Below, piece by piece: positions 6,966-13,980 of a stretch of 43,422 bases of DNA (positions within the stretch are counted from its first letter, which is position 1; the number at the start of each line of letters is the position of its first letter). The position numbers were made by a program, and so were the translations under genes. Origin of the DNA: Methylobacterium sp. (GTDB taxonomy: Bacteria > Pseudomonadota > Alphaproteobacteria > Rhizobiales > Beijerinckiaceae); contig JADCCN010000016.1 in assembly GCA_020252645.1 (NCBI GenBank), positions 1-43,422 of the forward strand. Direction: 5' to 3'. The notes under the pieces were generated by a model, which ran no database searches, had not been told where the DNA came from, and worked only from the letters and a program-made list of their open reading frames with translations.

Positions 6966-8528
6966 ATGACTGCCCGCCTTGACCCGAACATCGCTCACCC
7001 GCCCGGCGCGCCTGCCCCGGAAGCGAAGCCGGTTGGCCAGGTGACGGATCATGTCGATGGCATCGGTTGCCACACGGACAAATCCAGCCTGAAGGCCCGC
7101 GCCGCCGGGGCTGGCCTCGCCGAGACGCTTCAGCGTTACGACACCGATTATCCCGCCGGCCCGCATGAGAAGCCGCAGAGCATGTGCCCGGCTTTCGGCT
7201 CGCTGCGCGTGGGCTTGCGCATGCGCCGCACCGCCACTGTGCTTTCGGGCTCGGCCTGCTGTGTCTATGGCCTCACCTTCACCTCGCATTTCTACGGCGC
7301 GCGCCGGAGCGTGGGCTATGTGCCTTTCAATTCCGAAACGCTCGTCACCGGCAAGCTCTTCGAGGATATCCGCGACGCGGTCTTCAAGCTGGCGGACCCC
7401 AGGCTCTATGATGCGGTGGTTGTCACCAACCTCTGCGTGCCGAGCGCTTCGGGCGTGCCATTGCGGCTTCTCCCGAAGGAAATCAACGGCGTGCGCATCA
7501 TCGGCATCGATGTGCCGGGCTTCGGTGTGCCGACCCATGCCGAGGCGAAGGATATCCTTGCCGGCGCGATGCTGAATTACGCCCGCCAGGAGGCGGAGCA
7601 CGGCCCGGTGCAGGCGCCGCGCGGGGGCAAATCCGACAAGCCCGCCGTCACGCTTCTCGGCGAGATGTTCCCGGCCGATCCCGTGGGCATCGGCATGATG
7701 CTGGAGCCGATGGGCCTTGCCGCCGGCCCGGTGGTTCCCACCCGCGAATGGCGCGAACTCTATGCGGCGCTGGATTGCGCGGCGGTTGCGGCCATCCACC
7801 CGTTCTACACCGCCTCGATCCGCGAATTCGAGGTCGCGGGACGCCGCGTGGTGGGTTCTGCGCCCGTGGGCCATGACGGCACCGCCGCCTGGCTCGAGAA
7901 GATCGGCAAGGCCTGCAACGTGCCGGCCGGGCGTATCGCGGCTGCGCAGAACCTGATCCTTCCGGCCATCAAGGGCGCGCTTTCCGCAAAGCCCATCGAG
8001 GGCCGCATCACGCTTTCGGGCTATGAAGGCTCCGAACTGCTGGTCGCGCGCCTCCTCGTCGAGAGCGGCGCGGATCTGCGCTATGTCGGCACGGCTTGCC
8101 CGCGCACGGTCTGGTCGGATGACGACCGCGATTGGCTCCTCGCGCATGGCGTCGAGGTGCAATATCGCGCCTCGCTCGAGCAGGATCTCGCGGCGATGGC
8201 CGAGTTCAAGCCCGATCTCGTCATCGGCACCACGCCCGTGGTGCAGAAGGCGAAGGAACTGGCGATACCGGCTCTCTACTTCACGAACCTCATCTCCGCG
8301 CGGCCCCTCATGGGTCCGGCGGGCGCGGGCAGCCTGGCGCAGGTCATCAATGCCGCGCTTCACAACAAGGCCCGCTTCGATGCGATGAACGCGTTCTTCG
8401 ATGGCGTCGGAACCGGCCATGCCGCCGGCATCTGGCCCGCGGGCGAGCCCGTGGATGATCCCGACAAGCGCAAGCGCCTCGAGGCGCGCGCCATCAAGGC
8501 GAAGCGCATGGCCGAGGAGATCCCGTGA
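6966..8528 (+). CDS. bchY: Chlorophyllide a reductase subunit Y
   Basis: BchY, with BchZ, forms the NifDK-like catalytic heterotetramer of chlorophyllide a oxidoreductase. The 520-residue protein has conserved cysteines likely to ligate the bridging 4Fe-4S cluster, in [14 protein letters not shown] and [10 protein letters not shown]. Further blocks include [26 protein letters not shown] and [12 protein letters not shown]. The ATG at 6966 is preceded by GGGGAA. Its stop overlaps the bchZ start (TGATG), consistent with coupled, stoichiometric translation. Confidence 0.95.
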   Translation: MTARLDPNIAHPPGAPAPEAKPVGQVTDHVDGIGCHTDKSSLKARAAGAGLAETLQRYDTDYPAGPHEKPQSMCPAFGSLRVGLRMRRTATVLSGSACCVYGLTFTSHFYGARRSVGYVPFNSETLVTGKLFEDIRDAVFKLADPRLYDAVVVTNLCVPSASGVPLRLLPKEINGVRIIGIDVPGFGVPTHAEAKDILAGAMLNYARQEAEHGPVQAPRGGKSDKPAVTLLGEMFPADPVGIGMMLEPMGLAAGPVVPTREWRELYAALDCAAVAAIHPFYTASIREFEVAGRRVVGSAPVGHDGTAAWLEKIGKACNVPAGRIAAAQNLILPAIKGALSAKPIEGRITLSGYEGSELLVARLLVESGADLRYVGTACPRTVWSDDDRDWLLAHGVEVQYRASLEQDLAAMAEFKPDLVIGTTPVVQKAKELAIPALYFTNLISARPLMGPAGAGSLAQVINAALHNKARFDAMNAFFDGVGTGHAAGIWPAGEPVDDPDKRKRLEARAIKAKRMAEEIP

Positions 8529-9976
8529 TGCTGATCCTCGATCACGACAGGGCAGGGGGTTATTGGGGCGCAGTCTATGTCTTCACGGCGGTGAAGGGGC
8601 TGCAGGTGATCATCGACGGCCCGGTGGGCTGCGAGAACCTCCCCGTCACCTCGGTGCTGCATTACACCGATGCGCTGCCGCCCCATGAATTGCCGATCGT
8701 CGTCACCGGCCTCGGCGAGGAGGAACTGGGCCAGCATGGCACCGAGAACGCCATGAAACAGGCCTATTCGGTGTTGGATTCCGGCCTGCCCTCGGTGGTG
8801 GTCACCGGCTCCATCGCCGAGATGATCGGCGGCGGCGTCACCCCGCAGGGCACAAGCATCCAGCGCTTCCTGCCACGCACGATCGACGAGGACCAGTGGC
8901 AGAGCGCCAACCGCGCGATGATGTGGCTGTGGAGCGAATTCGGCCCGAAGAAGGTGCCGAAACCGAAGCCGCGCGCGGAAGGCGCGAAGCCCAGGGTCAA
9001 CATCATCGGCCCGGCCTATGGCATGTTCAACATGCCGTCGGATCTGGCGGAAATCCGTCGCCTCGTCGAGGGCATCGGCGCGGAAGTGCATATGAGCTTT
9101 CCGCTCGGCACGCACCTTGCCGATATCGGCAGGCTGGCCGAGGCGGAAGTGAACATCTGCCTTTACCGCGAATTCGGCCGCATGCTCTGCGAGGCGCTCG
9201 AAAGGCCCTATCTCCAGGCGCCGATCGGCCTGCATTCCACCACGAAATTCCTGCGCTCCCTCGGTGAATTGCTGGGTCTTGACCCCGAGCCCTTCATCGC
9301 GCGGGAGAAGCACACGACCATCAAGCCGATCTGGGATCTCTGGCGCTCGGTGACGCAGGATTTCTTCGGCACGGCCTCCTTCGCGATTGTGGCGAACGAG
9401 ACCTATGCCCGCGGCGTGCGCCACTTCCTCGAAGACGAGATGGGCCTGCCCTGCACGCTCGCGGTCTCGCGCTGTGCCGGCACGAAAACGGACGCGGAGG
9501 CGATCATCCAGTCGATCCGCGAAAAGCCGCCGCTTGTCCTGTTCGGCAGCTACAACGAGCGGATGTACATGGCGGAAGCGGGCGCGCGGGGCATGTATAT
9601 TCCCGCTTCCTTCCCCGGCGCGATCATCCGGCGGCACACGGGCACACCCTTCATGGGTTATGCCGGCGCGGTCTATCTCGTGCAGGAAGTGTGCAATGCG
9701 CTCTTCGATGCGCTGTTCCACATCCTGCCGCTCGCGAGCCAGATGGATGCGGTGGAGGCAACGCCCACCCGCGAGCATCGCGAGTTGACCTGGGAGCGCG
9801 AAGCCAAGGCGCTGCTCGATCGCTTCCTCGAGCGTCAACCCGTTCTGGTGCGGATCTCTGCCGCCAAACGCCTGCGCGACAATGCGGAACGCCAGGCGCG
9901 CGCTGCCGGCCTCACAATCGTGCAGCCCGAACATCTCGATGCTGAAGCACGCGCAAAACCGGAGATGCAGACATGA
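8528..9976 (+). CDS. bchZ: Chlorophyllide a reductase subunit Z
   Basis: BchZ is the second NifK-like catalytic subunit of chlorophyllide a oxidoreductase. It opens [24 protein letters not shown] and carries the cluster-cysteine block [11 protein letters not shown] near residue 34. [17 protein letters not shown] and [16 protein letters not shown] are typical of the family. I use the ATG at 8528, which shares one base with the bchY stop; a GTG at 8525 is also in frame. The TGA stop overlaps an ATG at 9973 in the pufQ frame, so bchXYZ and puf may be read through as one superoperon. Confidence 0.95.
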   Translation: MLILDHDRAGGYWGAVYVFTAVKGLQVIIDGPVGCENLPVTSVLHYTDALPPHELPIVVTGLGEEELGQHGTENAMKQAYSVLDSGLPSVVVTGSIAEMIGGGVTPQGTSIQRFLPRTIDEDQWQSANRAMMWLWSEFGPKKVPKPKPRAEGAKPRVNIIGPAYGMFNMPSDLAEIRRLVEGIGAEVHMSFPLGTHLADIGRLAEAEVNICLYREFGRMLCEALERPYLQAPIGLHSTTKFLRSLGELLGLDPEPFIAREKHTTIKPIWDLWRSVTQDFFGTASFAIVANETYARGVRHFLEDEMGLPCTLAVSRCAGTKTDAEAIIQSIREKPPLVLFGSYNERMYMAEAGARGMYIPASFPGAIIRRHTGTPFMGYAGAVYLVQEVCNALFDALFHILPLASQMDAVEATPTREHRELTWEREAKALLDRFLERQPVLVRISAAKRLRDNAERQARAAGLTIVQPEHLDAEARAKPEMQT

Positions 9977-10035
9977 CGGATGTGCCGATCACCTATGCGC
10001 CCTCCGACAATCGCAAGAACAAGAAGGAGCCTGCC

Positions 10036-10266
10036 ATGAGCTACGCCACCAAGCTTGATCGCCCGCAGCGTCTGAAATCGCGCGCGGATCAGGCCCGGCT
10101 TTGCCGGCGCATCACCTTCGTCACCGCCTGCATGCTGGTTCCCGTGGTGATCGGCCGCCGCCTTATGCGTGCCAAGAACACTCCCGGCCCCCGCAACCGC
10201 ACCTCCGTCTTCATGGAAGCGCGTGCGGATGCGGGAGCCATCATCCCCTGGATCTTCATGGGATGA
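10036..10266 (+). CDS. pufQ: PufQ-like regulatory/assembly protein
   Basis: PufQ is a small membrane protein encoded between bchZ and pufB. In Rhodobacter it stimulates bacteriochlorophyll formation. Here the ATG at 10036 has a strong AAGAAGGAG ribosome site and gives 76 residues, close to the usual 74. An in-frame ATG at 9973, overlapping the bchZ stop, would add 21 residues. There is a basic N-terminus, one hydrophobic segment (ITFVTACMLVPVVIG, about 26-40), and a C-terminal FMEARADAGAIIPWIF that resembles the family's EAR-x-ITPxIF ending. The hydrophobic segment is shorter than usual and followed by RR. The identification rests on position, size and the C-terminal motif. Confidence 0.72.
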   Translation: MSYATKLDRPQRLKSRADQARLCRRITFVTACMLVPVVIGRRLMRAKNTPGPRNRTSVFMEARADAGAIIPWIFMG

Positions 10267-10389
10267 GGAATTGCTGCGGAACGGGCTCCGGCCTGCTCCG
10301 AGGCATGCTGCGGACAAGGCTGCAGCTCACCGGCCGTGCGGGAGATGCACGGTAACTTCCAGCCCCGGAAAGCCGAAAGGACAACGCTC

Positions 10390-10536
10390 ATGGCTGACAA
10401 AAGAGGGTCCCTGACGGGCCTTACCGAAAATGAGGCGAAGGAATTCCATGGTTTCTTCATGCAAGGAACACTTGGATTCGCCGCCGTTTCGCTGATCGCG
10501 CATATCCTTATCTGGATGTGGCGACCGTGGTTCTAA
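10390..10536 (+). CDS. pufB: Light-harvesting 1 (LH1/B870) beta polypeptide
   Basis: This is the 48-residue membrane-spanning beta subunit of the core antenna ring around the reaction centre. It shows the diagnostic [11 protein letters not shown] stretch with the first conserved His (His20) and the bacteriochlorophyll-ligating His38 in [13 protein letters not shown]. The protein ends RPWF, lacking the short tail seen in Rhodospirillum rubrum. The ATG at 10390 follows GAAAGGA. pufA starts 42 bases after the stop. Confidence 0.96.
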   Translation: MADKRGSLTGLTENEAKEFHGFFMQGTLGFAAVSLIAHILIWMWRPWF

Positions 10537-10578
10537 GCATGACTCGAGTTCATTCTCGAGAAACACGGAGACAAATCC

Positions 10579-10740
10579 ATGTGGAGAGTTTGGTATATCT
10601 TTGATCCGCGGCGTACGCTGGTGGCGGTGTGCACGTTCGCCTTTCTGATGGTGATGATCAATCACTTCATCCAGTTGAGCACGCCTCGCTACAACAGCTG
10701 GCTGAACGCGCCGGTGGCCGCGAAAGCGGCCCCGAAATAA
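10579..10740 (+). CDS. pufA: Light-harvesting 1 (LH1/B870) alpha polypeptide
   Basis: This is the 53-residue alpha subunit of the core antenna. It opens MWRVWYIFDPRRTLVA, as in other LH1 alpha chains. Its single membrane helix has the bacteriochlorophyll-ligating His29 in MVMINHFIQLSTPRYNSW. Three positions are unusual: Val25 replaces the Ala of the AxxxH motif, Asn28 replaces an aliphatic residue directly before the His, and the Trp usually at His+11 is at His+12 after an extra Ser. An ACGGAG ribosome site precedes the ATG. A hairpin follows between pufA and pufL. Confidence 0.96.
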   Translation: MWRVWYIFDPRRTLVAVCTFAFLMVMINHFIQLSTPRYNSWLNAPVAAKAAPK

Positions 10741-10796
10741 CGGCACTGGTCCGGGCGGGTCCTTGTGATGGAAGACCTGAACCGGGTGACGACAAC

Positions 10797-10831
10797 GGCC
10801 GACGAGGTGTCCTTCGGGCTCCCCGTCGGCC
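10797..10831 (+). promoter_or_regulatory. Intercistronic hairpin between pufBA and pufLM
   Basis: GGCCGACG (10797-10804) pairs perfectly with CGTCGGCC (10824-10831) around a 19-base loop. No U-run follows, so it is not a classical terminator. In Rhodobacter a hairpin in this position protects pufBA mRNA from 3' decay and gives more LH1 than reaction-centre message; the same role is inferred here. Confidence 0.65.
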
Positions 10832-10888
10832 TTCCCTCAAACGCTTTCGTCCGCCCGGTTTGACGGCGCTGGGCACTGGGAGGCAGCC

Positions 10889-11734
10889 ATGGCACTGCTA
10901 AGCTTCGAACGGAAATACCGCGTGCGCGGCGGCACGCTTGTCGGCGGCGATCTCTTCGATTTCTGGGTCGGTCCGTTTTATGTCGGGTTTTTCGGCGTGA
11001 CCTCGGCCTTTTTCGCCATTCTGGGCACGACGCTCATCATCTTCGGCGCAAGCCAGGGGCCCACCTGGAACCCATGGCTGATCAGCATCAATCCGCCGGA
11101 TGTCAGCTATGGCCTTGCCTTCGCGCCGCTGGCGGAAGGCGGTCTTTGGCAGATCATCACGTTCTGCGCGATCGGTGCCTTCTGTTCCTGGGCGCTGCGC
11201 GAGGTGGAAATCTGCCGCAAGCTTGGCATGGGCTATCATGTACCCTTCGCCTTCGGCGTCGCGATCTTCGCCTATGTCACGCTGGTCGTGTTCAGGCCGA
11301 TGCTGCTTGGAGCATGGGGACACGGGTTTCCCTATGGCATCTTCAGCCATCTGCAATGGGTGTCGAACACGGGGTATCAGTATCTCCAGTTCCACTACAA
11401 CCCGGCGCATATGATCGCGATCACCTTTTTCTTCACCACCACGCTGGCGCTCGCCCTGCATGGCGGCCTCATCCTCTCGGCCACGAACCCGGCCAAGGGC
11501 GAGACCGTGAAGACGCCGGAGCATGAGAACAGCTTCTTCCGCGACACGATCGGTTATTCGATCGGCACGCTGGGCATTCATCGCCTGGGGCTTTTCCTTG
11601 CGCTGTCGTCCGGCTTCTGGAGCGCGGTCTGCATCATCATCTCGGGCCCATACTGGACCGAGAACTGGGCGGATTGGTGGAACTGGTGGCTCAACTGGCG
11701 GTTCTGGGCCGATACCGCGATTTCTCCGCGCTGA
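10889..11734 (+). CDS. pufL: Photosynthetic reaction centre L subunit
   Basis: PufL is the L chain of the type II reaction centre, with five membrane helices, binding bacteriochlorophyll, bacteriopheophytin, the secondary quinone QB and the non-haem iron. The 281-residue product has the expected ligands (own numbering includes Met): His154 (accessory BChl), His174 (special pair), and His191 and His231 (iron). Glu105 corresponds to GluL104. In the QB pocket, Glu213 equals GluL212, but Asn214 stands at the L213 position, where Rhodobacter sphaeroides has Asp. The matching change is seen in PufM. The ATG follows GGGAGG. pufM starts 52 bases downstream. Confidence 0.97.
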   Translation: MALLSFERKYRVRGGTLVGGDLFDFWVGPFYVGFFGVTSAFFAILGTTLIIFGASQGPTWNPWLISINPPDVSYGLAFAPLAEGGLWQIITFCAIGAFCSWALREVEICRKLGMGYHVPFAFGVAIFAYVTLVVFRPMLLGAWGHGFPYGIFSHLQWVSNTGYQYLQFHYNPAHMIAITFFFTTTLALALHGGLILSATNPAKGETVKTPEHENSFFRDTIGYSIGTLGIHRLGLFLALSSGFWSAVCIIISGPYWTENWADWWNWWLNWRFWADTAISPR

Positions 11735-11786
11735 TCGGCCGGCACTTTCCCAGGACTCTGCTCCCCCAAGTGGCGAGGACTTCAAC

Positions 11787-12743
11787 ATGGCCTATTATCA
11801 AAACATCTTCACCAAGGTTCAGGTCCACGGCGAGCCCGATCTCGGCGTTCCCCTGAAGAACAGCGACTCGGAACGCGGGACGCAGACCGTGACTTCCTAC
11901 TGGCTCGGCAAGCTTGGCGATGCGCAGCTGGGACCGGTCTATCTCGGCTGGACGGGGCTCACCTCCATCTTCTGCGGCATCGTCGCAATCGAGATCATCG
12001 GCCTTAACATGTGGGCATCGGTGAACTGGGATCCGGTGCAGTTCGTGCGCAAGCTCTTCTGGCTCTCGCTCGATCCGCCGAAGCCGGAATACGGGCTCAC
12101 CATTCCGCCCTTGGCGGAGGGCGGCTGGTGGCTGATGGCGGGGTTCTTTCTCACCGCCTCCATCCTGCTGTGGTGGGTGCGCACCTACCGTCGAGCCCGG
12201 GCCCTGGGCATGGGCACGCATGTGGCCTGGGCCTTCGCGGCGGCGATCTGGCTCTATCTCGTGGTGGGCTTCATCCGTCCCATCATGATGGGCAGCTGGA
12301 GCGAGGCGGTGCCTTTCGGCGTCTTCAGCCATCTCGACTGGACCCAGAATTTCTCGATCCGCTACGGGAACCTCTTCTACAACCCCTTCCACGCGCTCTC
12401 GATTGTCTTCCTCTATGGCTCGGCACTGCTCTTCGCGATGCACGCCGCGACCATCCTGGCCGTCTCCCGCTACGGCGGCGAGCGCGAGATCGAGCAGATC
12501 ACGGATCGCGGCACGGCTTCCGAGCGCGCGGCCCTCTTCTGGAGATGGACGATGGGCTTCAACGCATCGATGGAATCGATCCATCGCTGGGCCTTCTGGT
12601 TCGCCATCCTCACCCCCATCACCGGCGGCATCGGCATCCTGCTCACCGGCACGGTGGTGGATAACTGGTACGATTGGGGCGTGAAGCACCTGATCGTTCC
12701 GGCTGATCCGAACATGTGGCCGGCGACTCCGCCGCCGGTCTAG
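11787..12743 (+). CDS. pufM: Photosynthetic reaction centre M subunit
   Basis: PufM is the M chain of the reaction centre, binding QA, half of the special pair and the iron. The 318-residue product opens [15 protein letters not shown]. It shows [14 protein letters not shown] (Asp45, the M44 position), [16 protein letters not shown] with a special-pair region His, and [21 protein letters not shown] with the QA-site Trp. The C-terminus is short and there is no pufC downstream, so the tetrahaem cytochrome is either absent or encoded elsewhere. The TAG stop is contributed by the CTAG end of dispersed repeat copy B. Confidence 0.97.
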   Translation: MAYYQNIFTKVQVHGEPDLGVPLKNSDSERGTQTVTSYWLGKLGDAQLGPVYLGWTGLTSIFCGIVAIEIIGLNMWASVNWDPVQFVRKLFWLSLDPPKPEYGLTIPPLAEGGWWLMAGFFLTASILLWWVRTYRRARALGMGTHVAWAFAAAIWLYLVVGFIRPIMMGSWSEAVPFGVFSHLDWTQNFSIRYGNLFYNPFHALSIVFLYGSALLFAMHAATILAVSRYGGEREIEQITDRGTASERAALFWRWTMGFNASMESIHRWAFWFAILTPITGGIGILLTGTVVDNWYDWGVKHLIVPADPNMWPATPPPV

Positions 12744-12846
12744 GGCACGTCTCGTTTTGATGGAAACAAAGCCGTGCTCTATCTTGTTGTTTTGTCGCAT
12801 GTTGTTACGCAAAACCGGTATCCGCTTTTGCGAGAGCATGCGCTAG
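12740..12846. repeat. Dispersed palindromic repeat, copy B
   Basis: The element is bounded by CTAG at 12740-12743 and 12843-12846. The right half aligns with copy A: both read TCGCATG, a stem, the core AACCGGWWTCCRCT, the complementary stem, then AGCATGCKCTAG. In copy B the stem is CGCAAAA with TTTTGCG, where copy A has TGTGAAAAA with TTTTTCACA. The sequence changes are therefore compensated and pairing is kept. The left half pairs GCACG with CGTGC. Its first bases provide the pufM stop. Confidence 0.7.
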
Positions 12847-12933
12847 GGTCTGGCCCCAGCCTTGAGAGTTATCCGGTGTCCTCCGGATAAACGGAACCGC
12901 TCGCTCTCCTGCCATTCAGCGCCGGTTTCGTCT

Positions 12934-12973
12934 AACAGGCCACCTCGCCCCCCGAGCGTGGCCTGTTTTTTTT
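12934..12973 (+). terminator. Rho-independent terminator downstream of puf
   Basis: AACAGGCCAC (12934-12943) pairs perfectly with GTGGCCTGTT (12958-12967) around a C-rich 14-base loop, and a run of eight T follows the G at 12965. It ends plus-strand transcription from the puf operon about 190 bases after pufM. The transcribed spacer 12847-12933 has no ORF and could be a long 3' UTR or a small RNA. Confidence 0.85.
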
Positions 12974-12985
12974 CCTGGCGCGGCA

Positions 12986-13459
12986 TCAGAGCGTGACGCG
13001 AAACACGCAAGCCGCGTCGCCCTCCGCAATGCAGGCCGTTTCCCCAACGCGGATGCAGGGCCCCGGCGGCCCGCGGAACAACGTCTCGAAGGTCGCTCGC
13101 TCCAGAGCGTTTTCCGATCCAGTGGATGCCGGTTGGTCGGCGCCGATGGTCCGGCTCACGGGATTGTTCGGAAGCGTCAGTCCGAAGCCCTCGGGCATGG
13201 CTTTCCACGCCAAGAGTCCGGCGAATTTCCAGGCAAGGCGCTCAACCGCCTTCAGCAGGAACCGCAGCGCGAGGCGCTCGGGCAGGCAGGGCAACCGAAG
13301 CCGTGCAGCCCTGGGAATGCGATCCCCGGGGAGATAGCCACCTGCACGCCGGCCCGCCTCCTGTTCATCCGCCCGTCCTGTCCGCGGCGGCTTGCTGATC
13401 GCTTCACGAAATCGTGAGAATCCGACTTCGTCGTAACGGTGACAAGAAGTCAGGCTCGG
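12986..13459 (-). pseudogene. bchJ: Remnant of bchJ (V4R-domain 4-vinyl reductase-like protein)
   Basis: On the minus strand a frame is open from after a TAA (13462-13460) to a TGA at 12986. It contains the typical V4R-family series EAGRRAGGYLPGDRIPR, LPERLALRFLLKAVERLAWKFAG, then FETLFR and the cysteine-containing end ETACIAEGDAACVFRV. The N-terminal roughly 90 residues of normal BchJ are missing, and no in-frame ATG is available (a TTG lies at 13294). Between TIGADQP and TFETLFR the frame reads ASTGSENALERA, encoded by repeat copy C in place of the usual family residues. I infer a 5'-truncated, repeat-interrupted gene. The full-length V4R protein helps chlorophyllide 8-vinyl reduction or handling of intermediates. 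Confidence 0.65.
13100..13141. repeat. Dispersed palindromic repeat, copy C (inside bchJ remnant)
   Basis: CTCCAGAGCGTTTTCCGATCC leads into the core AGTGGATGCCGGTT (13121-13134), followed by GGTCGG, which can pair with CCGATCC. The core matches copies A, B (reverse orientation) and D. It is open in the bchJ frame, encoding ASTGSENALE on the minus strand. Confidence 0.65.
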
Positions 13460-13519
13460 TTATCTTCCTTTGGCAGGCGGCAAGATCCGCATGGCGAGAA
13501 TGCCGAAGGGGAGGTTTCT

Positions 13520-13969
13520 ATGCCGAAGCTCAACGTGAACGGGCGCGTGGTCGAGATTGACGCGCCGGCTGACACGCCCTTGCTCTGGGCCCTGCGCGAG
13601 CAGGCAGGCCTCACCGGCACGAAATATGGCTGCGGCATTGCCCAATGCGGGGCCTGCACCGTGCATATCGACGGCGAGGCGGTCCGCTCCTGCTCGATCA
13701 CGCTCGGCGGCATGACCGAGAACCAGAAGATCGTGACGATCGAGGGCCTCTCGCCCGACAGCTCCCACCCCATCCAGAAGGCCTGGCTGCAACTTGAAGT
13801 GCCGCAATGCGGCTATTGCCAGTCCGGCATGATCATGGCCGCTGCCGCGCTTCTGGCGAGGAAGCCCAGGCCGACCGACGCCGATATCGATGAGGCGATG
13901 ACCAATATCTGCCGCTGCGGCACCTATAATCGCGTCCGGGCGGGCATCAAGCTCGCGGCCGGTATTTGA
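13520..13969 (+). CDS. 2Fe-2S subunit of an IorA-type molybdenum hydroxylase
   Basis: This is the small electron-transfer subunit of a xanthine-dehydrogenase-family enzyme, most like IorA of isoquinoline 1-oxidoreductase and aldehyde oxidoreductases. The 149-residue product has a plant-ferredoxin-type cluster site ([17 protein letters not shown], with a later Cys in RSCS). The C-terminal 2Fe-2S domain carries CGYCQSGM and CRCGTY. It has no export signal, so it is probably carried to the periplasm bound to the Tat-exported large subunit. The ATG at 13520 follows GGGGAGG. The large subunit gene starts 12 bases downstream. The substrate cannot be read from the sequence. Confidence 0.88.
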   Translation: MPKLNVNGRVVEIDAPADTPLLWALREQAGLTGTKYGCGIAQCGACTVHIDGEAVRSCSITLGGMTENQKIVTIEGLSPDSSHPIQKAWLQLEVPQCGYCQSGMIMAAAALLARKPRPTDADIDEAMTNICRCGTYNRVRAGIKLAAGI

Positions 13970-13980
13970 GGAGAACGGAC

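Noticed and set aside
12744-13519. Search for pufC or pufX downstream of pufM
   Set aside because: No haem-binding CxxCH frame and no PufX-like single-helix protein is present; the stretch holds a repeat, a terminator and the bchJ remnant.
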